This document shows positions 8,936 to 21,227 of a DNA stretch of 64,000 nt, one piece after another. Under the pieces are notes generated by a model. That model was given only the letters and a program-made list of their open reading frames with translations. It did no database searches and had not been told where the DNA came from. Both the position numbers and the translations under genes were made by a program. Position 1 is the first letter of the stretch, and every line of letters begins with the position of its first letter. The DNA comes from Pelobates cultripes (Eukaryota; Chordata; Amphibia; Anura; Pelobatidae), in NCBI GenBank assembly GCA_933207985.1, contig OW240914.1, positions 203,478,253-203,542,252 of the forward strand, read 5' to 3'.

Positions 8936-9985
8936 TGCCCTTGGGTCGGTCCCCGCTCAGAACTCAAGCTGGTTTTAGCTCATCTTGTGCCATTACAGAG
9001 AGAACATATCTGAAGCATATCAGACTGGTCCCACCCATACGGGCAGTCCAGATCCGAAATGCCAGCAAGTTCTCTCTGCACGAGAGATACAGCACAAAAC
9101 TGCATTCAAATTCCATCATCTTGCCGACCTCGAAACTCAATAATAACAAGGGGACAGGCTGTACAGTGCCCTGCTAGGGTGTAAGTACGAAAAAAAAAAA
9201 AAACATACTTTGAATAGGGGGAAGGAGGGAAAATAGTATTAAACAATCCTATTTTCACTCCTTCCCCTTATTCAAAGTACATTTTTTTCATACTTACACC
9301 CTAGCAGGGCACTGTACAGCCTGTCCCCTTGTTATTACTGAGTTTCGAGGTCGGCAAAATTGCTGACCTCGCTTGCATCTTACTGGGAACGACATCTCCC
9401 ATCAAACCTAGCGGCTGGCATATATAGCCGCGCACGTGAAGTGCGTCACATGCTCCGGCTTCTCTATGATACTACTGTTTACTACATGCTCAGTTTTTTT
9501 AAACCTAATATGATATTAAAGGTCTAATACCTAATGTCTAACAGTTTATATTATTGTTTGCTTTATTTGAAATGCATATTTTAATGATATATGCTGATTG
9601 GATGATTAGCCTATGACATAATTTTGGCGCCCATTTTAAAGTGTCCTTCCCCTATATATACTCTTACTAGCCAGGTTGTATGTTTTTATGTAATTTGAGA
9701 AAGCCTTATTGGTGAAACGCGTAATGGTTATTTTATATTGTGTATTTTAAGATCAAGTAAAAGTTTTGGTTACTTAACGTGCCAATTCTCTTTTTATTGT
9801 ATTTTTACATTCCTGGCTTTTTACTGTTGTTCCTGCACTTAAAGAAATCCCAGGTGGGGATCATACCACCAACGCTTTACCAATAGAGCAGTGTTTCTGC
9901 TCTATACTTGTAAGTATTATTTAAGTTACTTTTCCTTACTTTTATCTAATTGAGAGCACTATTGTCGCCTCTTTATCCCTTGTGG
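8936..9985 (+). repeat. Retroelement-terminal-like repeat block with foldback
   Basis: The block contains a 237-bp foldback (9121-9357), the motif CGGCTGGCATATATAGCCGCGCACGTG near 9410 resembling the CATATAGCCGC repeats beside the Penelope-like remnant, and GTGAAACGCGTAA at 9712-9724. It ends with a segment (about 9845-9985) that is repeated at 33424-33560. I interpret it as terminal sequence of a Penelope-like or similar retroelement. That is an inference without an ORF. Confidence 0.35.
9121..9357. repeat. Large foldback (inverted repeat, about 110-bp arms)
   Basis: The left arm begins TTGCCGACCTCGAAACTCAA and the right arm ends with its reverse complement. They are almost identical over about 110 bases around a centre near 9239. 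The arms include GGGGACAGGCTGTACAGTGC. Transcribed, it would make a long hairpin RNA. Confidence 0.95.
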
Positions 9986-11235
9986 AGCCTTGGATGACCA
10001 GACTGTGTTGGCAGACATACTCCTTTTACATATCCCAAAAGCGAGGATCATATCCCTGCATGTCATTCACACCAGAGCTGAATCATAGAGAATCTATAGA
10101 AATTATCATTTAAGTAGAAAACAAAATAAACCCCCCCCCCACCCCAAAAAAAGTTTCCTCTGCTGCACATCTGCAGTGTAAGGTCATCAAATTCCATGAT
10201 GCCTCAAATGTCAGCATGGGCACTATAAGGATTCATTCCGTATGTGAATACGCAGTCTCTAGCAGTGCCAAACATGTGCCTGCATCACGCGCAAACCTCT
10301 GTAAGAGTTACATGTTATACCTACTTGGCTGTAATGCACAGATAAACACATATAGCGGATTTCTAATGGAAATCAATGAAAAGTGTTTCTTTGGAAAAAA
10401 AGATGGTTGCTAAAAAGTACATTTTTGTTTTGTTTGTTTTCATAAACAAAAGAATACTACACATTAGGTATCAACTAAAAGACGGGATATATCTGCATGT
10501 ATGTGCAGAACATCTCCTAAAAAGTGACTGTTCATTGTTAAACTGCAACAATGATTTATTTGTTTCTAAATGCCTCCATTGGACACCTCGGCTCTTTAAA
10601 AACTTCAATAGCCTTTACTTATATAAAAAAAAGGAAATATTTGCACTATATAAATGACAGTTCCTCTTTAACAATGTGTGGTCATTAAATCCCAGTAGGT
10701 TAAGTAGTGTAATACAACAGGACAGTGATTCTCGCACAGTGATCGATGGGAAAATAAACATCTACTTTCACACTAAATTCATCCTTTGGGTAATATAAAG
10801 AGAATGTGTTCATAGGGAAAATGTGTGCAAGAGAACAGTATGTTACTATGAACTTCAAATGATAAAAATTAGGTTGAAGCGATTAGTATTTTAAGGGTTT
10901 TGTTGTTTTTGGTTTGTTTTTGTTGTGAGGAAGATTATTTACCAATATGTTCCTCACATTCAAAACATTTAATATCAGTCAAATCAACAGATTTCCGGGT
11001 TGTGACACATCAAACATTTCAAGTGAAACCAATTGCTCAAACCCAAACATGCTCTTTTTGGTTCTTAAATCTGCGTGCCATTCCTGGCACCAGGAAAAAA
11101 AAGGGGGGATGGAATGGAGAATAGTCTTTTTTTTTATATCAGGCAAAAGAAGTAGGTTAGTGGACAAGAGGCCTGACAATCATGTGGGTTGGAACTCCTG
11201 CCAAGTCAGAAGATATTAAAAAAGGATGACTGATG
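9986..11235. other. No gene seen; intron-like DNA
   Basis: Contains homopolymer C and A runs near 10131-10152 and AT-rich sequence. The open frames present have no recognisable content. Confidence 0.4.
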
Positions 11236-11792
11236 TTAAAGGAACACTATAGTCACCTAAATTACTTTAGCTAAATAAAGCAGTTTTGGTGTACAGATCA
11301 TTCCCCTGCAATTTCACTGCTCAATTCACTGTCATTTAGGAGTTAAATCACTTTGTTTCTGTTTATGCCGCCCTAGCCACACCTCCCCTGGCTATGATTG
11401 ACAGAACCTGCATGAAAAAAAAAAACTGGTTTCACTTTCAAACAGATGTAATTTACCTTAAATAATTGTATCTCAATCTCTAAATTGAAGTTTAATCACA
11501 TACAGGAGGCTCTTGCAGGGTCTAGCAAGCTATTAACATAGCACGGGATAAGAAAATCTTAATTAAACAGAACTTGCAATAAAGAAAACCTAAATAGGGC
11601 TCTCTTTACAGGAAGTGTTTATGGAAGGCTGTGCAAGTCACATGCAGGGAGGTGTGACTATGGTTCATCAACAAAAGGGATTTAACTCCTAAATGGCAGA
11701 GGATTGAGCAGTGAGGCTGCAGGGGCATGTTCTATACACCAAAACTGCTTCATTAAGCTAAAGTTGTTCAGGTGACTATAGTGTCCCTTTAA
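11236..11792 (+). mobile_element. TTAA-bounded MITE, family B, complete
   Basis: Ends are TTAAAGGAACACTATAGTCA and TGACTATAGTGTCCCTTTAA, near-perfect inverted repeats. The interior matches the family B copies at 7510 and 61790, including 'tttcactgctcaattcactgtcatttagg' and 'aagtcacatgcagggaggtgtgacta'. Confidence 0.9.
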
Positions 11793-13342
11793 GGAGACAG
11801 ACACAAAATCTTAATTTTGTTCACATACCAAATGAAGTGACCAATAGAGGTAAAAAAAGGAGGCTTCCAAGCAGGATTCTTCTAGACACTTTGACTTCAG
11901 CTACTGACGGGAGACAGACCAGCAGTGATCCGGTGTGTTTTATCCTTGCTGTATTGGAGCGAGAAATAGCTTGGGTCATTGATTCCAGTGCGAGACTAGC
12001 TGTAGCTTGAGGACTGCAGACACCTTCACAGCCATTGCTGCCACCACCACAACCACTTTTAGTAGCATTCAGCCTCAAGATAGGGATAAGCAGCATGACC
12101 GTTAAGTCTGATTCACCCACAAGGAGGCAAATTAAGGTTTCTCAGCCTTATCATGCTGCTGTAGTGCATGCTGGTGCTTCTGCCAACACTGGCAGTTTCT
12201 TCTAGCACAGCTAGGTAAAGGCACCTGCCTTTTATGGTGGATGAAGCAAGGTATCGGTGAAACGAACCAATGCCAGTGTTGCCATCGCCTGTGGTACTCC
12301 TTATTTCTTGTAGCCCTTCCCAAGAAGCAACTAAGGTAGAGGTCAGCAGATACTTTATCAGTGCTATCAGAGCTACAATTTTTTGAAGAGGTTGAGCAGA
12401 GTACCCAAGTAGAGCCCCTAATGCACTGTTTTTGTGAGGAGTAATCTAGTGATGAGCTCACACTCTCCTCACCACACCAGACATCTGTTAAAGTCTGCCC
12501 AGAAGGAAATCTATTATGATACAGAGGAATTAGAAAAGGAGAGTCTGTAAAAGGCAATGCACTAATGCATTATTTTCTGGATCAACTGTGCACTCGCCAC
12601 TTTGTCTATCTCTGCAGTAGAATAGCCTAATTTACTTGAAACAGTTGGAGCATCATCTCCTATTTGTACCATAATAATCTCACTTAGCAAAATTATAATT
12701 AACCACCAACTTTCTTCTCATTAGCATTAGTCAACCATGTGCTAGTTTAGATGCTAGTGTTGTGACAGCTTCCAAAAATGCAAATCCCCCTGCATCTTTA
12801 TCAGCCACAAGGCTCAGGTTGAGATGGATAGATTGAACCAGAGCAAAATTTGCCAAACAGCCTCCCAGACTGGAGTTGAATTTTGTATTAATGCGGTTAG
12901 CAGTTTGTTGGCAGCAAGTGAAGTAGCAAGCACCCAAAAGGAGAATATTGCCTCTGAAATGATTAGCACTTACCTGGCTGGATCCACTGGGAAGAGAAGA
13001 TGAGCGTGTGGCTTGCTCTGTGCCTAGTTATCCATCGGCTATTATGTCCACTGACCATTGTACCCACAACTGATGGAGAAAATACTTGGGTTACTCTGCT
13101 CTTCGGTGTACTACTTGTGGTGTAATTTTTCCCTTCAAAGTTCTTATTAAATGTGTAAAACTATTCTAAAAACTGTGGTGATGAAAAAATAATTACATTC
13201 TCCTGCTACTGGGCTGCTGTTCCCCTTTTTTTTTTTTCAAAGGCCTTTAAATTGTAGTGATTTTGCCCTGCCTGACTGACTCTTGAGGTGCCTGCTACCT
13301 CCACAGACACAGTAGGCATAAGCTGATAGCGCACAGTTTTTC
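11793..13342. other. Unassigned stretch with broken open frames
   Basis: Several mid-sized frames overlap on both strands (minus-strand frames at 11821-12120, 12132-12557 and 12731-12937). None shows a recognisable domain and none connects to its neighbour. Codon content is less AT-rich than surrounding intron-like DNA. It may be a decayed transposase or gene copy. I cannot identify it. Confidence 0.25.
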
Positions 13343-13547
13343 CTGCACTAAAGGACAGTCACTGATGAGAGGAGGAGGGGAGGAGGAGGAGAGCTCCCCT
13401 GCCCGGCGCTGGAGAAAGAGGTAAGTTTAACCCCTTTCCCCCTTCCAGAGCCGGGCGGGAGGGGGTCCCTGAGGGTGGGGGCACCCTCAGGGCACTATAG
13501 TGCCAGGAAAACGAGTATGTTTTCCTGGAACTATAGTGGTCCTTTAA
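13343..13547 (-). mobile_element. Truncated TTAA element, family C
   Basis: It contains the C-family module: a GAGGAGG-rich segment, 'ggcgctggagaaagaggtaag', the hairpin CCCTGAGGGTGGGGGCACCCTCAGGG and the terminal hairpin GTGCCAGGAAAAC...GTTTTCCTGG. It ends TATAGTGGTCCTTTAA. The opposite end is missing. Confidence 0.75.
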
Positions 13548-15764
13548 GTAATCTTTGGTAGAGACTACAGATCCGCCCCAGAAAAACTGATGACACCTCT
13601 ATAGGCTGCATCCTCTATCGGCACCAATACAATTTTAATGCATTTGATAGATGTTGGCCTCATTAATGTTATGTTATTTTTGCATGATCAAATCTTTATA
13701 GTCTTTGTACATAAAAAAATAAAATAAAAAAAAATAATGTTTTGCCAAATGTTTCACTATAAGCTTGCCTCCTTAACTACACCTCCTCACTCCAGGAAAA
13801 GACTGTATTAAATGTATATAATCATCTTTACCCATTGATAGCAACTTTTAATGTAGGTAGGCGTTTAGTTCAGATCTCTCTTTGAAAGGATAAGTCACCC
13901 AGAGAGACAAAGGATAATTTCTCGGACTGTCTGCAGCCAGGTTGTGAATTCAAAGCAGCTCACTCAGGACTGTTAAGGGAGGTGCTATGTACCCACACTC
14001 TGATGAGGAAGTCATTCTGGCACAAAGGGGCGTGGCTAAAGAGAAACGCTTCACCTGCAGATTTTATATATATATATAAATATTTAAGTAGGGAAAAAAT
14101 ATTGCATATTAAAATTACATCAGAACCTATCAAATGCAATGCAGCTGTATCGAATGCAATGCAGCTGTCTGAAGTGTCCCTTTAATGCAATATTAGCAAA
14201 TGTACATAAAAAGAATACAGACACAATGTTTAACAGCTATTCAATCTTTGTCAAATATGTAAAAGAACCAAACAAAATCCATTAATGGTCTAGATATAAA
14301 TCTCTATTCTTCCAAGATAATTATTCCAGTTCATCTATTTATACCCTAAATTGTAAATGCAATTTTAACTCTCACTTCAGTGAATAATCCATTTACATTA
14401 AATGCAAGCTTTGTTAGCATTGTAAAAAATCAGGAATAATGCAAGTTTCGTACATTTTATCTACTCCAAGAGGCCTTAAAGAACATACATTGCTATGCGC
14501 CATTTGATTATATGTGTTTATCTGTTACTTGTTCTTTAAAAGATCATTTCTACAATTTCAGGGTGCTTGGGGTACTGACTGAGGAACTAATTGAGTAACA
14601 ACCATTGTCAGCTACAGGGCTTGTCCTAAGTAGAGCACTAGCACCACAACCAATGATCCGAACATTCGTATTTAGCTACCTACTTATCTGATCAGGTACA
14701 TTCCTACGTACTTGGAAACAACAGTTATGGTAAATGTGAAGTAGCAATGTTACCAGGGTCCTTTCCCGTCCCGACGTTCCTTTCTTTTCTGTATCCCTCC
14801 TCTGTTACTTAGTTAAATGAAAATGTAAAATGCAACAAGTTAACGGTAAATGTACATCACTCCAGAACATTATGGATAGCTACTTATGTACTATAAGCAA
14901 AAAGTGTTAAGGCACATCTTCTGCAATGTCATACCTACATAGTTGAGATCACTTGCATTGTCTAATGGCTGAATTGCCTTGACAACTGGGTTATTTCCGC
15001 TCAATTACGGTTATTCCTGTTCAATAACTGTTTTTTATTTACGGACTACTCAATGTGTGACAAATGTGAAAAGCAAGAGACGTGATGTACACTACTATTC
15101 TGTCTGAATCAATAAAAATGATATATGATGAAAAAAACCTTTGTTTTGTTTTTGGTTTAAAAAAAAATTAGATTTAAAACATGCAAGACATATACATTTT
15201 TCTCTGATGCACGCAAAAACACTTTTAAGCTGTTTTCCATCCTATGTCAAGGGATTTCTGTGTATTTTTATTGTTCTAGACAATAAAAGGCATATGAAAT
15301 CCTTGCAGGGGAACATGAGTAAGCTGAAATTTAATAAACAAAAACCAGCTGCATGGTAAAAAAAAAAACAATGAAGCAAAAAAAACAAACAAAAAAACAC
15401 CCCAAACCTTTTTAATGATTTTTTTCTTACTTTAATAAATAAAGCAAGCTAGAGACATGTACATTCATACTGAATAACTGAAGATTATTTTGTCGCCTGT
15501 CTCATTTTACTTTGTGTATCGTCATCACATAGAAGCCCTGACAAACTGGCTATAAAAACCGCAATGCATCAACGATCAAAGCTGAACTTTTACTTCCTAA
15601 AATTCTGAAAATGCTTGATTTCTGCTGGGAATAGAACATTGTCCATCATTCCAATTTTATTTCTCCTAAGTACTTTATCATGACTGAAGATCATTTTAAC
15701 AATTTAAATGCTCAACTAATTTTAACAGACTCTTGGACCAACGGTTACACATGAACCTAAACAT
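13548..15764. other. No gene seen; intron-like DNA
   Basis: Unremarkable AT-rich sequence with homopolymer runs (for example near 15358-15400). No RNA gene, exon or transposon end is supported. Confidence 0.4.
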
Positions 15765-15842
15765 AATTAAGGTTTATTATGTCTTATAATATTGTAAAGT
15801 GCTATGGAATATGTTGGCGCTATATAAATGCTGATAATAATG
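15765..15842 (+). repeat. Dispersed repeat end (GCGCTATATAAAT type)
   Basis: The string GTAAAGTGCTATGGAATATG followed by TTGGCGCTATATAAATGCTG is the reverse-orientation counterpart of the 47709-47760 repeat ('tttatatagcgccatcagattctgtagcactgtac'). This is an abundant dispersed repeat end. Confidence 0.55.
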
Positions 15843-16140
15843 TCCAAAAGGCTCCTGAGAAGAATGAAGTATACTCTAGCCTGTCTGATTGAGATCATGT
15901 TCCATTTTGGCCCCATGCATTCATGCACTCTGTGCGCCATCACAATTGTAGTGAAAATATGTGACATAATAGGGATCAGTGAGAAAAGTGCTATGCTCAC
16001 AGGAAGCAGAACTATAAGCACAATTACAGTATTACACTCTGTGCTAAACTCAAAATACCCTGCAAGTCATTACTTCATTGATGTCAGTGCAGAAAAAAAA
16101 TGATTCTATTAACCATTTAAAAGTTAATAAACAGTGCACC

Positions 16141-16880
16141 TTAAAGAAACACTCCAAATACCATAACCACTACAGCATGTTGTAGTGGGTTACAGTAGCT
16201 TAGTGCCCACACCGTATGTAGTAAAATAATTTTAGATCAGTTTGACGTCTAACCTGCAGACAGTATGGCAACCCCTCCAGGCCTCACTCAGCAACCAGGA
16301 GAGCTGGAAAGGGTGCTTACGGCCTTCCATTAACTCTCTTGAGTTAAGTTCTGCAGTACATGGTTAGCTCATCATAAACAAAGTAGGGAAACCTCTGCTA
16401 AAAAGACAAATTATATTCTGTCTGGACCCTATTTTGTATGTATTCTTTTTGGAAGGGGAAACCTTTGGGGCAATATCTTCTCTCATTAAGAAAAGTTGTT
16501 TACTATTAGGCTGGTGAGATAGCTCAGTGGGCTAATGCATCATCAGTTGAATCTGTTCAGCCCTTCGGTTGCAGGTTTGGATCCTGGCAGGGTTGACTCA
16601 GCCTTTCAATCTTTGAGATAGATAAAGTGAGTACCATTTAATTGGGTAATAGTACCAACCCCTGGATGTTGGGCTAAGGAACATCTCCAGGATGTACCTG
16701 AAAAGTAATCTGAATGTACCTTTCCTGGTTTTCTCACTCTATGCACTTTAGATTGTGATTATCATTTTGCATGTTAGTTCATTGCATGAAAAGACTCATG
16801 TGATCTCGGCACTGCTGAGCTCCCTCTAGTGGTTTTGGTGCTTGGGTGAAATGTAGTGGTTATGTTTAACAGAGTGTTGC
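16141..16880 (+). mobile_element. Probable TTAA element, family D, interrupted by a SINE
   Basis: It starts TTAAAGAAACACTCCAAATA followed by CCATAACCACTACAGC, a fourth end type also seen as fragments at 31460, 43822 and 58920. The right end is degraded ('atgtagtggttatgtttaacagagtgtt' at about 16853-16880). A tRNA-derived SINE lies inside it. Confidence 0.5.
16509..16760 (+). mobile_element. tRNA-derived SINE
   Basis: The head carries an RNA polymerase III A-box-like segment TAGCTCAGTGG (16520-16530) and a B-box-like segment GGTTTGGATCC (16575-16585), spaced as in a tRNA. The tail 'gactcagcctttcaatctttgagatagataaagtgagtacc' resembles the body of several tetrapod tRNA-SINEs. It is non-coding and inserted in a TTAA-type element. 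The exact 3' end is uncertain. Confidence 0.8.
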
Positions 16881-18189
16881 TGTAAACAGATTTTATATTC
16901 AATAAATGTTTAAGTTTTTTTTCTTTTTTGTATGAATAAAATCATACAAAAGATTAGGAAAAGGAGGAATGAAAAACCATTAACATTTAAGGGTGAAATG
17001 TGCAAATGAAATCTGCTTTATTTGCTCAGTATAAAGGACATAAAGACTGGGTATAATATGTACAAGTGCCTTGCACACATGGCACGGTGTAAAAATGACA
17101 CTGCGTCAATAACATAACCACCACCCATAGCCACGGTCTATGGAGGGTTGAGAAAAATCATAGTAAATGGGCTGTAGTCTGACCAGGTTTTTGGTTCAAT
17201 TGTGCTCCGCTTCTATACCAGTAAACAATGAAAGGGGAGTACAAAAAAGAGGAGTCTCATGCAGAGTGTGCTACAGGATAATAGGTGTAATCCCTGTAGG
17301 GCTCTCCAGTAATCCACTAGTTGGTGTTTAAAGAGTTATTCAGTAGCCTAGAGATCCCTTGTACAGCTAACCTGGTATTATGTGCTGTAGAGTCCTCCAC
17401 ATGGTGTAGCGGAACATTTAGATCACCACCCACTAAGACTATGCCCTTTGTGAAGGTGGTCTGTGAAGTGAGTGTCTTCTGCATATGTGCAAAAAGGTTT
17501 AAAGTTAAGAGCGTATATTTTCAACAATGTATATTGTTAAGATCCAATACAACCCTACAAAAATAAATAACTTCCCTCCATGCAATAAAACGACAGCCTG
17601 CTTCACAAACCGCGTGCGACCAGAGAACAAGATAGCCACTCGATTGCAAAAATAGGCCTGTGGAACACTACGATCTCAGAACACTGGTGTCCTCTGAAGT
17701 GCGTTTCTTGGACAAAAGCAATTGACACTTTATGTGCCTTAAGATTGCTCAGAAGTCTAGACCTTTTTCAGGAATGCTGAGCCCCCTAGTGCTGGTTGTG
17801 TATAAGACCAAAGCCGCTGACACAGAAAAAAAAAAGAAAGAAGGGGGGATAAGAGAGAAGAATGATAGATAGGTAGAAAATTTAAAATGTAAATAAACAC
17901 CCTAGGGACCCTGACCGAGTAGGGCCAAACTATATCGGGTACACCAGATCCAGACTGAAACACTGCAGCCCATGAGTAGGGTGCTCAGAGGAACAGATGA
18001 GAGTTCGCCCAATGGGGGTAGGAGCTTCAGACCCCTACTCCCCTGTAGTTACACATAGCTGAAGGAGTGAAAAAAATATAAAAAAAAAAATAGGTCTCAC
18101 TGTCTTACTCCCTCGGTGGACCAGAGGATCTATACTAAGCAGTGCAACAGCAGTGTGTGCATACATACACACACACTATATACATACAT

Positions 18190-18229
<40 letters not shown>

Positions 18230-18960
18230 ACACGCATACACACATACACACACATACACACACATACTATGAACTATAGCATCCCTTCCCTGTCTATTAC
18301 TGGAAATTCCATTGAATGTCACCAAAATGTGTGTTAATATACATTTAAAATTGAGCCTCACTTAAATAGATTAAGGATATAGCAGTTGGCACAACAATTC
18401 AATTGTGCCCTGGCAGTTCAGTCTCTCATAAATACTTTATTTATGCAGATGTAAGAATTACTTGTTATTTTATAAAGCATAAAAACGGTTAAAAAGTGCA
18501 GGTGCCTTGTTAATGAGCAGTGTATTGGAAAGTTCCTACCAAGAACAGCTGCGTGTCTCCCCAGCTTTCAATTATCAAGGAAAGAACCTGTCTTGGCCAG
18601 GTCCTGATGAAGGTCTCGTAAGAGCTCAATGAAAAAGATTCCCATGCATCTTACTGAGAGGGGGTCTTCTACAGTCTCATCTATTCACATAAATCTCCTG
18701 AATCTAGTTTGCTTTTCACTGTCAATTCAATGAACAGATTATCCACTTTTTTTTCTTCAAATAAATGTTCTATGCTATAGACGGGATGAGAATACATACT
18801 AAATTGTGTTTGTGTTGATTTTGCCATTTCCACTGTGAAATACATGCTACATGCAAGATATTGTTGGGAATATAGTTTTAGAACTTTCTGGTATTATGAT
18901 ATCATTTTATATTCATTTTAAAAATGTTTTGATGACAATATAGCCAACTAAAGTCATTTC
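16881..18960. other. No gene seen; intron-like DNA with microsatellite
   Basis: No exon is recognised. It contains the 18160-18267 microsatellite and, at 18600-18640, a TCCTGATGAAGGTCTCGTAA...GAAAAA string that resembles the weakly hammerhead-like motifs in retroelement tails elsewhere in the window. Confidence 0.35.
18160..18267 (+). repeat. CA/TA microsatellite
   Basis: (CA)n, (TA)n and (CACATA)n runs in succession. Confidence 0.95.
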
Positions 18961-18967
18961 TCAAACA

Positions 18968-20695
18968 GACACCAAACACCATAACACTTTAGCAGTTTTG
19001 GTGTATAACATCATGCTCCTGTAGTCTCACTGCTCAATTATCAACAAATTAGTTAAAGGACCACTCTAGGCACACAGACCACTTCCGCTTAAAGGACCAC
19101 TATAGTGCCAGGAAAACATACTCGTTTTCCTGGCACTATAGTGCCCTGAGGGTGCCCCCACCCTCAGGGTCCCCCTCCCGCCCGGCTCTGGAAGGGGAAA
19201 GGGGTAAAAACTTACCTTTTTCCAGCGCTGGGCGGGGAGCTCTCTGCCTCTCTCCTCCTCCGTTCGCCCGCCCACTGAATGCGCCGCGCGCAACAAGAGC
19301 GCGGCGCATTCAGCCGGTCTCATAGGAAAGCATTTACAATGCTTTCCTATGGACGCTGGCGTGCTCTCACTGTGAAAATCACAGTGAGAAGCACGCAAGC
19401 GCCTCTAGTGGCTGTCAATGAGACAGCCACTAGAGGGAATAGGGGAAGGCTTAACCCATTAATAAACATAGCAGTTTCTCTGAAACTGCTATGTTTATTA
19501 AAAAATGGGTTAACCCTAGCTGAACCAGGCACCCAGACCACTTCATTAAGCTGAAGTGGTCTGGGTGCCTAAATTCCTTTAATGAAGTAGTCTGGGTGCC
19601 AGGTCAGCTGAAGCAACCAATTTATTTTGCCAAACATAGCGGTTTCAGAGAAACTGCTATGTTTGCCAAAATGAAGTTAAAGCGCTTCCACCCATCTCTA
19701 GTGGCTGTCTCACTGACAGCTGCTGAAGCTGGCACAAGTGATTCTCACTGTGATTTTCACAGTGAGAGTATAGCGATCCATAAAACTTTGTGTAAATGCT
19801 TTCCTATACGTAAACTTCAATCACGTGGCATGGCTGTGGCGCCAGCGTCGCATATTTCAGCTGGGGGAGAACAGGAGGAGGAGGATGAGGAGGAGGAGAA
19901 GCTCACTTGGCGCTGGAAAAAGGTAAGATTTAACCCCTTTCCCCCTTCCAGAGCCGGGCGGGAGGGGGACCCTGAGGGTGGGGGCACCCTCAGGGCACTA
20001 TAGTGTCAGGAAAACTAGTATGTTTTCCTGGCACTATAGTGGTCCTTTAACAAACTTTATTTTTGCAGCCCTGGACATATGTCCCTGCATGGGACTTGCA
20101 CAGCCTTCCTAAACATTTCCTGAAAGAGAGTCCAATCTTTTTAGCTTCTCTTATTGCAAGTGTGCTTCATTTAGATTTTCTTTTCTTTTTTAATCTCCTG
20201 CTCCAGTTAGGAGCCAACAGTAGCCTCCTGTATGTGACTAACTTTTTAGTTTAATTTTCAACAACTTTTTGGTACAAATGATGATAACTGACAGTTCGTA
20301 TCACCAGTTATTTTTGTTTTTGCAATGTTATGGACATTTGTGAACATGCTAAATTTTTGTGCTGTCCAACTGGATGTCTGAATATTTTGGCCACTTTTTC
20401 CAACAGAAGATTGGCAGAATTTTACCACCACTATGAATCTGGCAGTCTTCTGAAATGAAAATCGGCAGAATTCACTTTTCAAAACATTTTGATAAATATC
20501 CTCCACTTAGCTCTATAAATTAAACCTATTGTCATGGGGACTGTGAGTCATAGCAAGGGAAGGTGTGTCTAGGGCAGCATAAACAAAGTTATTTAACTTC
20601 TAAATGGCTGAGCACCGAGCAGTGGCAACGTAGAAGCATGATCTATACACCAATACTGCTTAATTTGTTATTTAATGGTTAGATTGTCTCTTTAA
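18968..20695 (+). mobile_element. Family B TTAA element split by a family C pair
   Basis: 18990-19052 reads 'agcagttttggtgtataacatcatgctcctg...', the left part of family B. The continuation 'gcagccctggacatatgtccctgcatgggacttgcacagcc' resumes at 20065 after the family C block, and the right end is GATTGTCTCTTTAA at 20682-20695. This order shows that the C block inserted into an existing B element. The left terminus is degenerate. Confidence 0.7.
19053..20050. mobile_element. Two family C TTAA elements, tail to tail, nested in family B
   Basis: The outer ends are TTAAAGGACCACTCTAGGCA and GCACTATAGTGGTCCTTTAA. An internal TTAAAGGACC at 19089 begins a full copy that runs to about 19583, and a second copy in the opposite orientation runs to 20050. 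Each copy carries the terminal hairpin GTGCCAGGAAAAC/GTTTTCCTGGCAC, the CCCTGAGGGTG/CACCCTCAGGG hairpin, 'gtgaaaatcacagtgaga', 'tctagtggctgtc' and a GTGGTCTGGGTGCC end. Together they form a near-1-kb imperfect palindrome. There is no coding capacity. Confidence 0.85.
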
Positions 20696-21227
20696 TAAAG
20701 TTAATTCTGATATGGTTCAGGATCTGAAGTAACAATGTATAGATGAATCCCATATGGTTATGTTTTTTAGGAATAATATCACTGTGGATGTCAAAGTCAG
20801 TTCACACCAGGTCCAGAAAGTAGGATGTACTTCTGGCCCAAAAGTGATGAAGCTGATGAACCAGTTTTTCCAGTAACAAACTGGTTCATCTTATAGCACA
20901 GTTAATTACATTATTCTGCATTTGTTTAAGAAATCTGTACAAATAAGTATCGGATACCATTCTCACCATAACATTTTGCAAATACTACATTTCATCACCT
21001 GGCATTTTAAGTGAATCCATCCTTATTTAAAAGTAATTCCACAACTTTCCAGCGGATTTGGGAACCATGGGACACTAGCTTAATGGGCTCCGGCGGAGAT
21101 TGAGGGACTGAATAGATAGAAAAGGAGCTTAGCAACACCAGCGAACCCAGGGTGATAGACTCTAAAAGCCTAGTCACCCCCCCCGCCAAATTGCCTGGTT
21201 TAAACATAAAATCCACGATGTAAGGCA
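20696..21227. other. No gene seen; hAT target site at right edge
   Basis: Intron-like DNA. The last 8 bases (21220-21227, GTAAGGCA) are the left target duplication of the hAT-like element that follows. Confidence 0.4.

Noticed and set aside
16509..16590. Functional tRNA gene
   Set aside because: A and B boxes are present, but the cloverleaf is incomplete and the sequence continues into a SINE body.
18600..18640. Intact hammerhead ribozyme (CTGATGA followed by GAAA)
   Set aside because: Stem II does not pair well and no matching stem I/III with a cleavage site is visible.
19596..20003. 135-codon plus-strand frame
   Set aside because: Lies entirely within family C MITE sequence. The glutamate run comes from a GAGGAGG repeat.
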